Source of the DNA: Prunella strophiata
Lineage: Eukaryota > Chordata > Aves > Passeriformes > Prunellidae
Direction of reading: 5' to 3'
DNA: 64,000 nucleotides
Assembly: GCA_036583965.1 (NCBI GenBank)
Contig: JAZBQD010000001.1
Location: forward strand, 27,438,597-27,502,596
The first letter of the stretch is position 1, and every line of letters starts with the position of its first letter. Below, one piece after another: positions 49,855 through 62,576 of this stretch. Both the position numbers and the translations under genes were made by a program. The notes beneath the pieces were generated by a model. That model did not search any database, had not been told where the DNA came from, and was given only the letters and a program-made list of their open reading frames with translations.

Positions 49855-50130
49855 GTTCTTTAGAGTTCAGAAAATCTTCTGTGAAAGAAAGAAATAAAAA
49901 TCACTTGAAGTGCTCTAAAAACAAAAGAAAATTCAAGTGGAATGCCTGGCAGCTAGAAATGAAAATTACATATAATTCAAAACTGGCATTTGTATTACTT
50001 CTTTTATTGTACTGAAAATAATGCATTTTTTTTTAAGAGATACAGAAATTAATAAAGTTGAGTCCTCTAGTTTTGTCAGTAGCATATGTTGAAAGAGAGA
50101 AAGACAAAGATCACTAATTGCCAGTGATTA

Positions 50131-50723
50131 TTTAATTTGTAGGAGAATTTGCAGGAGTAAAACATTATTGAATTTGTAGGAGAATTTGCAGGAGTAAAAC
50201 ATTATTTAATTTGTAGGAGAATTTGCAGGAGTAAAACATTATTTAATTTGTAGGAGAATTTGCAGGAGTAAAACATTATTTAATTTGTAGGAGAATTTGC
50301 AGGAGTAAAACATTATTTAATTTGTAGGAGAATTTGCAGGAGTAAAACATTATTTAATTTGTAGGAGAATTTGCAGGAGTAAAACATTATTTAATTTGTA
50401 GGAGAATTTGCAGGAGTAAAACATTATTTAATTTGTAGGAGAATTTGCAGGAGTAAAACATTATTTAATTTGTAGGAGAATTTGCAGGAGTAAAACATTA
50501 TTTAATTTGTAGGAGAATTTGCAGGAGTAAAACATTATTTAATTTGTAGGAGAATTTGCAGGAGTAAAACATTATTTAATTTGTAGGAGAATTTGCAGGA
50601 GTAAAACATTATTGAATTTGTAGGAGTAAAACATTATTTAATTTGTAGGAGAATTTGCAGGAGTAAAACATTATTGAATTTGTAGGAGTAAAACATTATT
50701 TAATTTGTAGAGGTAAAACACTG
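50131..50723 (+). repeat. 37-bp minisatellite, 17 units
   Basis: Thirteen consecutive 37-bp units (50131-50611) are followed by units of 25, 37, 25 and 25 bp (50612-50723). Each 37-bp unit splits into AATTTGTAGGAG, AATTTGCAGGAG and TAAAACATTATTT: the first two 12-mers differ at one base, so the unit carries an internal 12-bp duplication. The 25-bp units have only one 12-mer. The units appear identical by eye apart from a T-to-G variant (TTGAATTT) in units 2, 14 and 16 and a diverged last unit. Such homogeneity implies recent expansion and probable length polymorphism. The period is not a multiple of three, all three forward phases are hit, and no coding role is likely. Confidence 0.97.
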
Positions 50724-52314
50724 CCTTCTGCATATGTCAAATGTGCATAAAGGATGAGAATGTAAAAGCAACACACACATTCCAAGGGGTAGGCTAAGAC
50801 TTTTTTCAGAATTTTAGAGTAGCACTCATCATGGTAGTAAGGAACCTGATGTAGCATTTAACAACATTTTACAGAGAATATTCCAGTCTGAGCTTGCCTA
50901 CTTGACTGACCAGAGCACTGCTAGTGGCACACTAAAACCACTTCATGAATGAAGTCACTCATGTTTGTTTTTTCTCTGATCATAAAAAGAATATTGCAAA
51001 AGGATTGCAGTTTACTGTCATCACCTAACCTCACAGCTTGATCGACATCATTATTTTGAAAATGGAAAAAATACCTCAATGTGAAAAACACAATAACTGA
51101 GATTCCCCACTCATAAACCCCAGCAATAGACAGAGATGAGAGACTAAGGGCTAACTGCCTCTCTAACCTCTTTTTATAAAGAACACTTCATCAGCATGAA
51201 TAAACAATAGGTTTTAAAAAGACATTTTTTAGTCTATTGTAATGATTTTTTTTGTTGTTGCTTAAAAATAATATTTTTAAATATTATTTTAAAAAACATA
51301 CTTAAACATTTTCCCCTATATCTTGATATGTAATTTTTTTCGGAGTTACTCTTTTGTTCTCTGTCCTTCCCATTCTTACATACAAAGATGACTTTTACAT
51401 CCAATATCATTCAGAATTGCTCAAAACCAAGGTCAAAACATGCAGAAGTTGTTTCTAACAGGAAGCTGAATGTTCAAGGGATTAGAATATGATAAAGCCA
51501 GTTTTTGTTCTATCCCAAGGAGCCATCAATAAAGGTAAGAAATAGAAAGTAGATTCACACATTCTCTCTACTGAGTTTTCTGCCATCAATCAGTTAGGAA
51601 ACTGTATTAAATCTCTTTTATGAGTAGATTCTTTCCCATAATAATGAAGACCCTGGCTTTTACTACTCCAGATACAGATAATTCATTTGACTGTAATCAG
51701 GTTAAGGTTTACTTTTGTTTGCTGTAGAATTTCCTTGATAATAAAGCATAAACTGGACATTAGTTTGTAAGATATTAATTTTACATCAACAACAAGATGA
51801 TCTACCTTCTCAGCACTTGTACACACACATAAAAATCTGGCATTCCACAATCTGCTTTGGGTTTTGCTTTCAGAGGATAATGCACATATGCATGGGAAGC
51901 TATCAGTATGGGAAACTCTGGCTTAATCAGCAGATTCTTTAATATTTAAGGTTTTCATATTTATATTTGTTCAAGAACTGGAAGTTGCAACACTGAATTA
52001 TGTAGTGTGTGTGATGCTTTTGAATGGAGCATTAAAACCATCAGGAGAATCCCCAAATCATTAAGCAAATACTTTCTTTTTTTCCACATGTTTTTCATTT
52101 TACATCCTGTAACAAAACTACCTTACAAGAAATGTGATACTAGCACAAACTAACAGAAGAACTGAACCACAAGTCACTTCACAACTTTTCATTGCAATGA
52201 TTTCTGTATCTATTTTTATATAGCTTAGAACCTGCACCACTTGAGTGACTGGTAGTCCCTGAATCCATAGAATAGTTTCCATGTTTATCAGGGGGTTTGG
52301 CAAAGAATTTATTC
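50724..52314. other. AT-rich non-coding stretch
   Basis: No gene recognised downstream of the minisatellite. A/T-rich runs occur near 51245-51300. Confidence 0.6.
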
Positions 52315-52330
52315 TTTTTTTTTTTTTTTT
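52315..52330 (-). repeat. Poly-T tract (16 T)
   Basis: A simple homopolymer run. A short minus-strand frame starting in it (lysine-rich N-terminus) is an artefact. Confidence 0.9.
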
Positions 52331-52546
52331 CCTACACAATAGAAATCTTCAAATATCCCCAGTCTCAACTGGCTTTCACAATTCAGTTGCCCACATATCT
52401 GACTAATATTGCCTGCAAAAACCACAGTGTGTGAGTGGCTGCTCTGACTGTCTGAGGGAGCACTTCCCTAATCTTCATTTATTTCATTCTGATAGAGTTC
52501 AGCTGGGCAAATCAGCAACCCAGAGCACACACAACAAGCAGATACT

Positions 52547-52570
52547 ATGTTAGTGTTGCAACACTAACAT
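52547..52570. repeat. Perfect 24-bp palindrome
   Basis: ATGTTAGTGTTG (52547-52558) is followed without spacer by its exact reverse complement CAACACTAACAT (52559-52570). This is the longest perfect spacerless palindrome that I noticed in the window. It contains GTGTTGCAACAC, a symmetric dyad suited to a homodimeric DNA-binding protein, but I cannot assign a factor. Confidence 0.95.
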
Positions 52571-54819
52571 CAGTAAGAACATCTGCAACTTGTTTTCCAT
52601 GGTGAACTTGTCCTAGATTTTGTGAATAAATGCTTGCACTTTTCTTCACTCATGTAAAAATTCACTTTACTGAGGTTCTGATTTGAAAACACCCTGTTTT
52701 TTCTCTGCATTCGTTATATTGCAAGGGAAAAAATTATGTTCAGTACCTTTTAATGTATTTTTAGTAATAATGTAAAATTAATAAGATTACTATTTATTTT
52801 AAATGGATTCTGTGCCATTACGTGGCTGAGGTTTTATCTATTTGGGTAATTTTCCACACAAAGTTAATCTCCCACTTTATTATCCCATGTATTAAAATAA
52901 GCATCCCAGAAATCCAGCTGAAACCTCAGAGCACTTACATGAATATAAAAGTGATATAGCAGAATATTGTCAGAGGAGTGTAAAAATCAAAACCTATTTC
53001 TAGTTCTGCTACAACCCAATATCTCCACCTCTCTTTCCAGTCTCTCCTTTTATGTCTCTTGTCTGTTTAGTCTGTAAGCTTTATCTGACATTATGAGCAT
53101 TGCTATTGATCTGAGTGTGAGTTTTGCTTTAACCACAACAGATGATATCAATAAAGATTATTTTGCTTCAAACTAGAAGATGGACTTTACATGAATAGAT
53201 ACCACATCTATTTATTATTCTTTTGAATATAATACTACTGAAACTGAACAAAAATATCACATGGTCACAAAAATGGTTAAAATATTTCCTAGTATTCCTA
53301 GGTGAAAAGACCTGAAGCTTGAAGTTCCCACATTCCTAGATGTTTTATTCAGAAATAGTACTTGGCTGGAGTACATTTACTCCATTCTGGTTTTAGAGAG
53401 CAACAAGATTCAGGAAACATTAACTTACAAAACTAAGTTCACCTGACACATCTGAACTGCATGTAATTGCTTGTTGCAGTAATTAAATACATTATTTGGG
53501 ATTGGGTTTAAAGGATTCCTAAAAAGTAGCCTAAAAACTAATGATAATTTTTAAGCAAATAAGAAATATTTGAGAGACCCTTTTGTCCAAGAGACTGTCC
53601 CAAGTTATTTCTACATACAAAACTCACCTTCAAAATCAGACAATCAATAGATTCTTTAGGAAAAAAAGAAGGATAAACTAATTAACTAAGCAAATTGAAA
53701 TTTTCATGATTTACAGCATGAGAGGAAATAGGTGTAGGTGGTGTAGATGCTAATAATTTTCCTGAAAATTAATTTTGGTGAGGAGGGAGGGGGACAGACA
53801 TGACATGACCCAAACCCAAAACTCTCAGATCCTAAACCTGGTTATATGATTTTGTCAGCATTCCCACTGGGCCTGGCAGTGCTACACTGCCAGGGCTCCA
53901 AGTCAAAATGACTCAGCTGAGCAGATATTGAGCAAACATGCCCAGTGTGGTTATGAGCCTCTGCTGGCCTTTGCCCTGCCAATTTGGTGACTCTGAAACT
54001 TGTTTCATTTCCATGCTGTATTTGTAAGCACAGGAAAAAGTACAGTTAACATATTTTTGAACAATGTCTATGACTTAGTAGCTTTAGAATATAAAATGCA
54101 CTCTAAATTCTCATTAAAGGATTTTCAGTACTGGATTTTTTAGTTTTGTTTTTCCTATCTTGGCAACAAGATATGAATTAAATAAGTACAATCAATTTTA
54201 TATGCAAGTTATTTTCAGAGTAAAATTTATAATTTTTAGCTCATCTATTTAATTAATCAGAATACATTAAGTAATGCATCAAAGAAATATTAAGACAAAA
54301 GGTTTTTTTCCCAAGCAGCAATAAACAAAATAAGCCCATAAATCCATGCCTTGTTCTTCTGAATCTTACTGAAGTCTCTGGTTTGCACTATTTTATGATA
54401 CATTTTGAAGAGTGCTTTGACTCATTCACTGTATTGCTAAACATTACATGGAAATACCAAGTAAGATATAGGAGCACTTAACCCATAAATGTAAGTGAAA
54501 ATATTTTAATTGTGGCAGTTCTTTAACTGAAAGGCCTTATATTTTCTGAAACTAGGCAGTTCTGTGAAAGGAACCTTTATTCATTTTCCTACTTTAGTTG
54601 TAGGGAAGTAATATTTTCCTTAGGTTTGCCCTGGGAGATGCACCATAAAACAAGAATTGCCCCTTTTGTAAGAAGCAGACATAATTTAAAGAAAATAGCC
54701 TGAGAAATTAATCTGGTAAACTGAAACAAAGGATTTAATTATGACTACAGTATTCATTAGCATAGAGCTGCAGTGTAATATTAATTCATTTCCCTGCCTG
54801 AAGACAGTTCCTTGAATTT
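52571..54819. other. AT-rich non-coding stretch
   Basis: No gene recognised. A GC-richer patch lies near 53860-53985 (CACTGGGCCTGGCAGTGC and CACTGCCAGGGCTCC nearby), including a near-inverted GGCAGTG/CACTGCC pair. It is short and unassigned. Confidence 0.6.
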
Positions 54820-54885
54820 CAGAACCTCAGACTAAATTTTAAGAGAGGTCAGATAGGTAGTACAACCCCTCACTTTTATGAGCTC
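54820..54885 (-). mobile_element. Possible ancient CR1/L3-type 3' relic
   Basis: GAATTTCAGAACCTCAGA is followed after some divergence by GAGAGGTCAGATAGGTAGTA and CAACCCCTCAC. This recalls the reverse complement of CR1-like 3' ends (AGAGGTCAT..AGTCCAACCCC). Similarity is low and interrupted, so this is tentative. Confidence 0.25.
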
Positions 54886-57639
54886 TCCATGTCATTTGTG
54901 ATAACTAAAGAAAACTAAGTAGTTCTTCAAACTACTACTTCTGCAAACACAACCATCTACCCCCTCTAAAAAGCCTAATTACTGAGAAAGTCAGTGCCTG
55001 GATAATGCACAATGTAAGTTCATCACACAGTTACTCAATATGGAAAAAAATTAAAAAAGGGAAAGTCACTGCTTTGGTGAAGCATCACCTCTCCTGCATT
55101 TAAACCAGATCTGAGAGTTATGGAAATGACAGACAAAAACATCAGGAAGGATGCCAAGAAATGGGGTAACAGCAATTCTCTGTCACAGCCAGCTCCATCA
55201 CCAAACTTTCCAGAACTACAAGCAGTTTATCAGGAATTACCTCAAATTAGTCAATTAATCTGCTCTGTACCTCAAGTTCCAGATGCAGAATGAAAATTTA
55301 CAGAAGTACAGGGACTATAAATGTTTTACACAATAGTACTTTGTAAGGATCTCTACAAATTCACATCAAATGAAGATCCTACAAAAAATAATATTTGTAT
55401 CATCCATATATAAAATTAATTCTTCTAGCAATACAATCATTGTTTTTCTTCCTAACCTCTTTTCCTAATTGAAATCACCTGACCTAACTTGAATCCTGTT
55501 ACTATTCCAGTGCAACTCTTAGAAATACACTTTTTGTAGAGTAGTTCCTAATTGAAAGATCTTGAGTCCAAGTCCACAAGTTCTTCGTGCACCACTGTAC
55601 ACATAATAATCTTATGTTGTTGCTATATAGCATAAATAAATTCAGGAAAACCTGAAGTTCTTCTACAATATTCTCCCTGCATTTCCTAGACATGTTTTTA
55701 TCTTTGATAAAACCATGCAGAATTGTTTTATATGTCATAGATATTCATACCCATAAACTAAAAGAGAAGTCATAATTACAAATTGGTTTGACCTAATACA
55801 CAACAGATGCATTACAACACTGACTGACTGCTCACCAGTGCCCTGAAATTGCTACTTGACTGGTAAGGCACTAATTTTTTAACCTAAGTCAATAGGTAGG
55901 AAACTCTTGGCTAGGAAATGACCCTGAATAAATATTAGTATCTATTCAGAAAAGGTCAAATATTTAGGTTTTTTATCATTACATTCCAACGGCTTATTTA
56001 TAAACCATTGAATTTCAAAGGCAGGTTATTCTTAGTGTACTATCTGGCAAAAATATTTACTACAGTATCACAATCCTCAAATATAAAAAAGAAAGAATAT
56101 CCCATACTCTTTTAAGCAGGAGCAGCATGACTTCACAGTATTTCTCAGACTAGCACAAAAATCACTGGATGTCTTTCATTTCAAATGAAAGGGAAGAGCT
56201 TTCACACTAGGTCCATTCTTGCTTCCAAACCATAAACAGACAAATCCTCTACTGCTTTAATTACACTAGCTTCAAAAACCAGGCAGTGGTGGACTCTATC
56301 CCAAAAAAAGGGGTAATTAAAAGTGTTTTCAAACCCTCTAATTAGCAAGTCAAGTGAAAAAAAAAAATTCACTAAAGTTCTGATTCTATGATTTTTAGAC
56401 AGAGAACATTCAGTCAGTGTAGACAGCGAAAAGAGGCCAAACCTCCTCACTCCATATCAGCTCTGAAAAACATCAAATTTCCAATGAAACATGGAATTTC
56501 CCTGATCAGTATCTTGCAGCACAGGGAATAAGTTGTACAAATCATCAACATCACAAGAGCAAATCTTGGCACTTCCTTCTCCTTTTTACATCCTTGAAGA
56601 AGTACATTTCCACATTATTTCCTTCAGTGGGAGAAATTGCCACAAAAATTACTCAAAGACTTACCACTCCCTTTATCAAAATTATGGGATAATCTAGCAA
56701 ATATTTTCAGTCAGCTATTTGCCTGCCTTAGGAAATACATTGGTCTTATCATTTAGGTGTGCAGCACAGGATTGCATCAAACTGTTGAGAAAAGTGTGTG
56801 AGGGCTTTTTCAACAAAAGACACAAAAGAGAATGGAAGGAATTAGAAGAAGCATGAAGCCTCATCATGGAGATTCTGGAGAAAAGTCCTACCAATGGCAA
56901 CCAATTACTGATGTTAGACTCATCTGTTTTCCATTAACACCATTCATATCAGCAGTAGTGAAAAGCCAACCAAAAGACACTGCTTCTTTAAATCCAAGAT
57001 TCTTCCTGCTGTTAAACACAAAACTCTTCCTGAGGCATATTCCTTCAGACAGGATACAATGGTTTCAATTAACACACAGGAAACCCAGACCAATATTTTA
57101 TCTGGCTCTTTACAAACAGTCATGCAGAAAAAGCTTTTTGTCCCAGGATATGCTTTGCTTAGAGATTTAAAACCAAATTTCTTGCCCTAACTACAAGAGG
57201 GAGATTTACCCACTTACTATCTGTAGAGCCACAGTTCTGGAAGAGCAGTATCTGCCAAAGTTATGCAAAAAATATAAATTATCATATCAAGGATGACAAA
57301 AGGAAAATAAAAAGCACTCATGCATCACTAATTACCTTTTTGTAGGCCTCCTGTGTTGGGATAGACACACTCTCAAAACCACTGAGACACCACTTTTGAT
57401 GTTCCTCTTCCCTTAGGTGCAGGACACTTCAAGTCCCAACACTTCAGTTGAGCTGCTGGAGGGTTTGCAGTTGTGTTGGCTGAAATCCTCCTTCAGAAAT
57501 TACTCTAGAGGGGAAAAAAGACAAACAGGCATCATCAACCCTTCAGAGGATTTCAGGTGCTCCATGTAATTTATAGGTAGTGCTAATATCACTATCTTAA
57601 TGAAATTTTAACTATCTTGAATTTGGGATTTTTCTAAAT
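54886..57639. other. AT-rich non-coding stretch
   Basis: No gene recognised. The plus-strand frame at 56832-57170 (112 codons) has no domain. A pyrimidine-rich tract ending in CCCTTAG at about 57416 resembles a splice acceptor, but no exon could be defined after it. Confidence 0.6.
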
Positions 57640-58235
57640 CTTCTGATTTAGCAAGCTGGGTGCAGTTGGTTTAATATTTCCAGCCCACAGCTCAGACCCC
57701 ACACTATCCTGCTCTACTGAGCTGCTGTGAGTGCACTTCAGCATCAAACTACCAGGCTGTCCCTTTTTGTACCAAACTGGAAATATCCCACTCTCCAAAA
57801 TTCTTCCCTTGGGAGACTCAAAGGCAGAACTTTGTTTCAAGCAGAGTTTGTGTGTGAAATTTGCATGTGAGACCTGTGAAGCCAGCAGGCACTTCCCAGG
57901 GCTGGCACGTGGGGAAAGAAGGGTTTTTTTCCAAATCCACTGTTACAGAGAGCAGAAGAGACAGACAGAGGGGACAGGGAAGGGACAGAGGGGGGACATT
58001 GCCCATCACCTGTGTCCCAGCAGGAGCAAAAACTGGTGCCAGGCACAGCTGGGTCTGACTCAGGTTGAGCTCTGTCCCTTCAACATCTCAGGATGTTCAG
58101 TGCCAGGACTGACTGGATTTCTCACTGTGAAAATCCAGCCTTGTCCAGGGCTGCTTGGCACATCCCCTAGCAGAATGCTGTGCCAAGAAATACACAGCCA
58201 GAGGGCCATGCTTTTTTTTTATGGGCAGGAATAAT
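57640..58235 (+). other. GC-richer block with the longest open frame (167 codons)
   Basis: This block is GC-richer than its flanks. One plus-strand frame stays open from ATG at 57731 to 58234. The translation has nine or so cysteines spread irregularly, no signal peptide, no membrane segment and no motif that I recognise. Three other frames are also long here (57818-58009 and 57837-58046 minus, 57861-58058 plus), which points to stop-poor composition more than to coding. The purine-rich segment at about 57947-57995 is built of GGGACAG/GACAGAG near-repeats. I would not call a gene without transcript or conservation evidence. Confidence 0.4.
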
Positions 58236-61200
58236 GGCAGCTCTTAGAAACCTGAGAAAAGTTAATTATGTGTTTCCATTGTACCTTACAGTATTGGTAA
58301 GCAATAGAAATTCTGAGTGGTATGAAATCTGAAGAATGTTTTTTCTCATGCTCCTTAGTAATTTTACAAGCTATTTCTCCATGCTTTAGAGCATGAGTTT
58401 TATTCCATTATCTAATCCATGTCTACTAATTAATCAAATTGCTTTAAACAGTGAAATTTGATCTAAAATCTTTTGTTCATTTGCAATCAAGTAAAGTTTG
58501 ATAAGAACAGACAGTTTGGCAGTGCCTGTAAATCCTTGTGGAGCAAGGAAATTAACATCTTGGCACTCAGCTCTGCAATGATGTGCCTGATTTCATGGAA
58601 AAAAGACAACAAATTCATTTCCATATCTCAATAATGCTTCTCTTTTGCTTTAGCTTAATTAATTCATCCGAGAATGAAAGCTGAACTTTTTTTAGGCATA
58701 CCTGGTTCCTAGAATGTGCAATAGGGTGGAAAAATGATAAATCTGAAGCTTCGTGATAAGAATACTTCAAGGCAAAAAGCATTTTTATGCTAAGAATAAC
58801 TTCATTGCAGTCTCAGCTGTAGCTGAAGAGTCAACAAAGTAGATAGAAGTACTTTAAGGGTTATTTTATATTTGTGACTAATTCAGCATTGATAATTTGC
58901 ACTGAGCTGTAGCCTGCTGCTCATGCAGCTCATGGCGTTTCAGGAGAGTTTCATAAGAAAGGGAGAGGAACATCCCAGACAAAGCTGTGAAAGCCTTCTA
59001 ATGTTTGTTCTCCTCCTTGATTGCTCTAATGCAGGGATGCCCACTGCTATTAAGTAAAATAAAGGGAAAATTATGTTGCTTGCAATACTCATCTATATAT
59101 TTTCTTGTATGTATTTATTCTCTTCCAGGAATATAATACAACAATATTTAACTCTTCCCCAGGCATCCTTGGATAGTCTGAGCCCTACATCTGTTTTTGT
59201 GCACTTTTTTCCTTTTTATATCCCCTCTCTTACTTAGTGAAATACATTGGGATAAGGTTTTGCTATCAAGGACATAAATTACCATCCAGTAGTTTTAGCT
59301 GTACATAGATTTCTAAAATAGTATTCTTGAAATGAAAAGCATGATATTTACTATTCTCACATTTGAAGCACTGAGTGCAAGATATAAACAGAGATATTAA
59401 GCACATTCTATCTAATCCACTCAAAATTTCCAAAATTGTACTATTTATATTTCAAAGAAACTCACTGACTTCTCACACAAAGCACCACAACCTTTTCTTT
59501 TTCTTAACTTCTTCCTTCTTAATTTCAAATATGGAAACATGAACATTTCTGTGTCTGGAGGATCCTGATATGTGCAGAGCCATGGTGAAAATAATAATTA
59601 AAAAAAACCCAACCAAAAAACTGCAGACGTCTAAGGTAGTTTATTTTAAAAATACCTAAATGAGGAAATAGTGTTTCCAACTGCTGCAGGTGTGTTGAGT
59701 TTTAGTCAAATAAAGCTTTGTTTGGTGAAAAGTAAATTCCCATCTCTTGGGAAAATACCTAACAGATCATAAAAATATGAAAAAAAAAATTCCTTCTGTT
59801 TAAACACCCAGAGAACACCTGACAGCACACCTTACTTATCATCTGGGACACTCTGAACTTTGTTTGGAACTGAATTAAGCAAAAGTTACATGTCTAGGAG
59901 CTAAGATTTTAAACTTATTTGTACATATTTGAATATTATTCTCCCAATTGCATACTAAAAATGACATTTAAAATGTTTCTAATTTCATTGAGAGACAGAG
60001 GTTCCCCTAATGGCCTGCACCTGAAGTCAACATGAATAGTTTACAAAAACCCAGGAGCAACATGACCTGAGAAAGTCTTGTTCATATACTGCAGAATGTT
60101 AAAGGAAGCAAGTCCCCTGAATTAAAAAAATATATGATAATAAGATTTGGAAAATTGGGACAAGACATTAAAATATCACACAAGAGGATTGTTGAAAAGT
60201 AATGTCTAATTATAACTTAATTTTGGAAATATTTCCTTGAACTTCATCCCCACTAGCTGGGTCTTGTTTTGATTAATTTCTAAACGTTTGAAGCAACATG
60301 TTCCCTTCCTGTAGCCCTTAGAGTTTCATACCATAACTATAATATGCCAGTTTCAGAGGTGGTTAATTTTAAATATTAATTTCTTTTCAAGAGTTACTTT
60401 CAAAATCAGATCACACATTTATGTATCTAAATTATAAGAACCTAACCTTAGATACCCGATTTTGAATATTCAGGGATTAATCTTCACATGAATGAAATTA
60501 AATTCACATTTTGTGGCTAGAACCAATTACTTTTTAACATCCTTAAAATGCTGGTATGCTAATACAGTAAAAACTAGAAAGAAAAATTATCCTAAAGGAA
60601 CCTATTTGAAAGGAGGGCTGCCTTTGACCAAGCAAGAGGGGCTGCATTACAGTCAGGGGCACTTTATTTCTGTAACACCAGAGGTAGCACCAACCTACAG
60701 GCAAGTTCATTAATCTCCCCAGCTCCAAGGAAATGGAATGTCATGCACTGCAATGGATTCTTTATTGCTATTCCTGCATAGCTTTTCCATTAGGTTCTTT
60801 GTTAAAGATAAAACTGAGAAAAGTTTAGATGGGATTTTAAGGATTTCAGAGCTGTAGTGTTCACCAATATTCTTCTCAAGATCACCCACAGTCTGTCCAG
60901 CTCCACAATTTATAGGGCAAGGGTGTAAAACATGGTCACTATAAAAGTTTTACACTATCTCCTTATATATCAGTGCAGAGATAAAACAATTATGTGTATC
61001 TACAATGTATATCTTATAATGACAACAAAAAAAAACCCCTAAATTAAGACACAAATAAACATCATATTCCTCTGATCACATTCCCAAGGAAAAAAGCTCT
61101 CTCAAAAGATCTAGAAACTGGTAAAAAATGAATGCTCACTGAAACCAGTGCTTATAAAATTAATGAAATTGTGTCACTGCCTTCAAGGACTTCACTTAAA

Positions 61201-62035
61201 TAATTTCTGTTTGGAAAAACAGTTTGTCTAATACCATTCTCCAGAGCATCCTGTAACATAATGAATTCATATAAAAATACATTTTTTTTTTAGATGCATG
61301 CAACAGTCTTATTACAATGAAAAACACACAGTGTATTATTTATTTCCTAAGACATTTTGAATAATAAACATGATATCAAGTTACATCTGTTACTAGTGTT
61401 GTAATAAATGAAAAATTTTGGCCTAGTTTAAGTTATTAGTATAAAATCAAGTTTATTTACTACTAAGCAACTTAACAGAAACACTAGACTGTGAGCCCAC
61501 ACATGTGTGCCCCCACTGTAAAACAAAAATATCTAGGAGCTTTATGAAAGTGTTTTCCAAGGATTTGCAACAACAGAGTAAATGGCTAAGTCTCTTACTA
61601 AATTTTTCAGGTCCTGGAGAGCTGTTATATTGGCATCCCATGGATCATATTGTTCATTTTAATGATGTAAAATGCTGGCATTGACTTTCACATAAATGGT
61701 CTCCATGAATTTGAATTGTGGGATTGAGGCCTTCTGCTATAGATTGGTAAATTAATTTTCCCCTAATGCTACAAATGCTGTCCTATTTATCTTTACTAAA
61801 TAAATCCAATATTTCAGTCGTTAAGAATTCCACACTGGAAACAGCTGGACTTTTTAGATTTAAACCAGGGAATAAATTCACTAGCAAAAGTCTATAAAAC
61901 AAGGTCCTAAGTCTCTGAAGCTTGTTAGAACGAATCAATCAGTTCTTTATTAAGGAAACAGTATTTATGGAAACTTCAAGAGTTCAAATTAGCTTTAGCC
62001 TAAAGAAAAAGGATTTCTTTCTCCCATCTTCTACC
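58236..62035. other. AT-rich non-coding stretch
   Basis: No gene or repeat family recognised. Small A/C-rich patches occur at about 59602-59620 and 61024-61039. The opposed 61-73 codon frames at 60492-60728 overlap each other and are not accepted. Confidence 0.6.
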
Positions 62036-62052
62036 TTTTTTTTTTTTTTTTT
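62036..62052 (-). repeat. Poly-T tract (17 T)
   Basis: A homopolymer run inside a pyrimidine-rich stretch. No element is attached. Confidence 0.9.
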
Positions 62053-62532
62053 AATTTTAATTTCTCAAGGCTTAGACTCCTCCAAAATAAGAAGCAATTT
62101 CTACTGTGTTTTCAAGGAATGGAATGATGGCAGAGCTCTAATGCTTAAAAATAGATTGCCCAGCTAATCCCACATCATATCCAGGTTATTGTATTTGTTA
62201 ATCTTATTCACTACTGAGGAAGGATTTCCCTGTCTATGGGTATTAACATATGATATAATCTCAGATTACAGCTCTTTTACTATGTACAGGGGGATATAAG
62301 ATGGGGGATAGGTACAGGGATGGGTTAAAGAAGTGAACTTTAACATAAAATAAATTTCTTGTAAAAATATGCAGAGTGAACAGGAGTCAAATTCTTGGGT
62401 AATGGGAAGCATACTGAAGTGTGTTTTAATAAAACATGAAACAGATCTCCTAGAAATTCTTCTTGTATGCATCTATGCTTTTATATTTAAAATCAGCGCA
62501 TATTAAGAGAATATTTCAACTGTGCATTTCAG

Positions 62533-62576
62533 ATGTTCAAGATATTGACAGTGCAAGTGTGGAATATCCACCACAG
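62533..62576 (+). other. Candidate 44-nt micro-exon (weak)
   Basis: TGTGCATTTCAG (acceptor AG at 62531-62532) and CCACAG|GTACAG (donor at 62577) bracket 44 bases. If the preceding exon supplies a G, they read DVQDIDSASVEYPPQ without a stop. The polypyrimidine tract is mediocre and the donor is acceptable. The VEYPP ending recalls linkers between immunoglobulin domains of cell-adhesion proteins, but that is only a resemblance. Chance occurrence is quite possible. Confidence 0.15.

Noticed and set aside
50131..50723. CRISPR-like array
   Set aside because: The units are contiguous tandem copies with no variable spacers, and the genome is clearly vertebrate. It is a minisatellite.
56376..56400. 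CTGATTCTATGATT as a CR1 3' end on the plus strand
   Set aside because: The sequence upstream does not match the CR1 3' untranslated region, and the octamer is not repeated. Probably chance.
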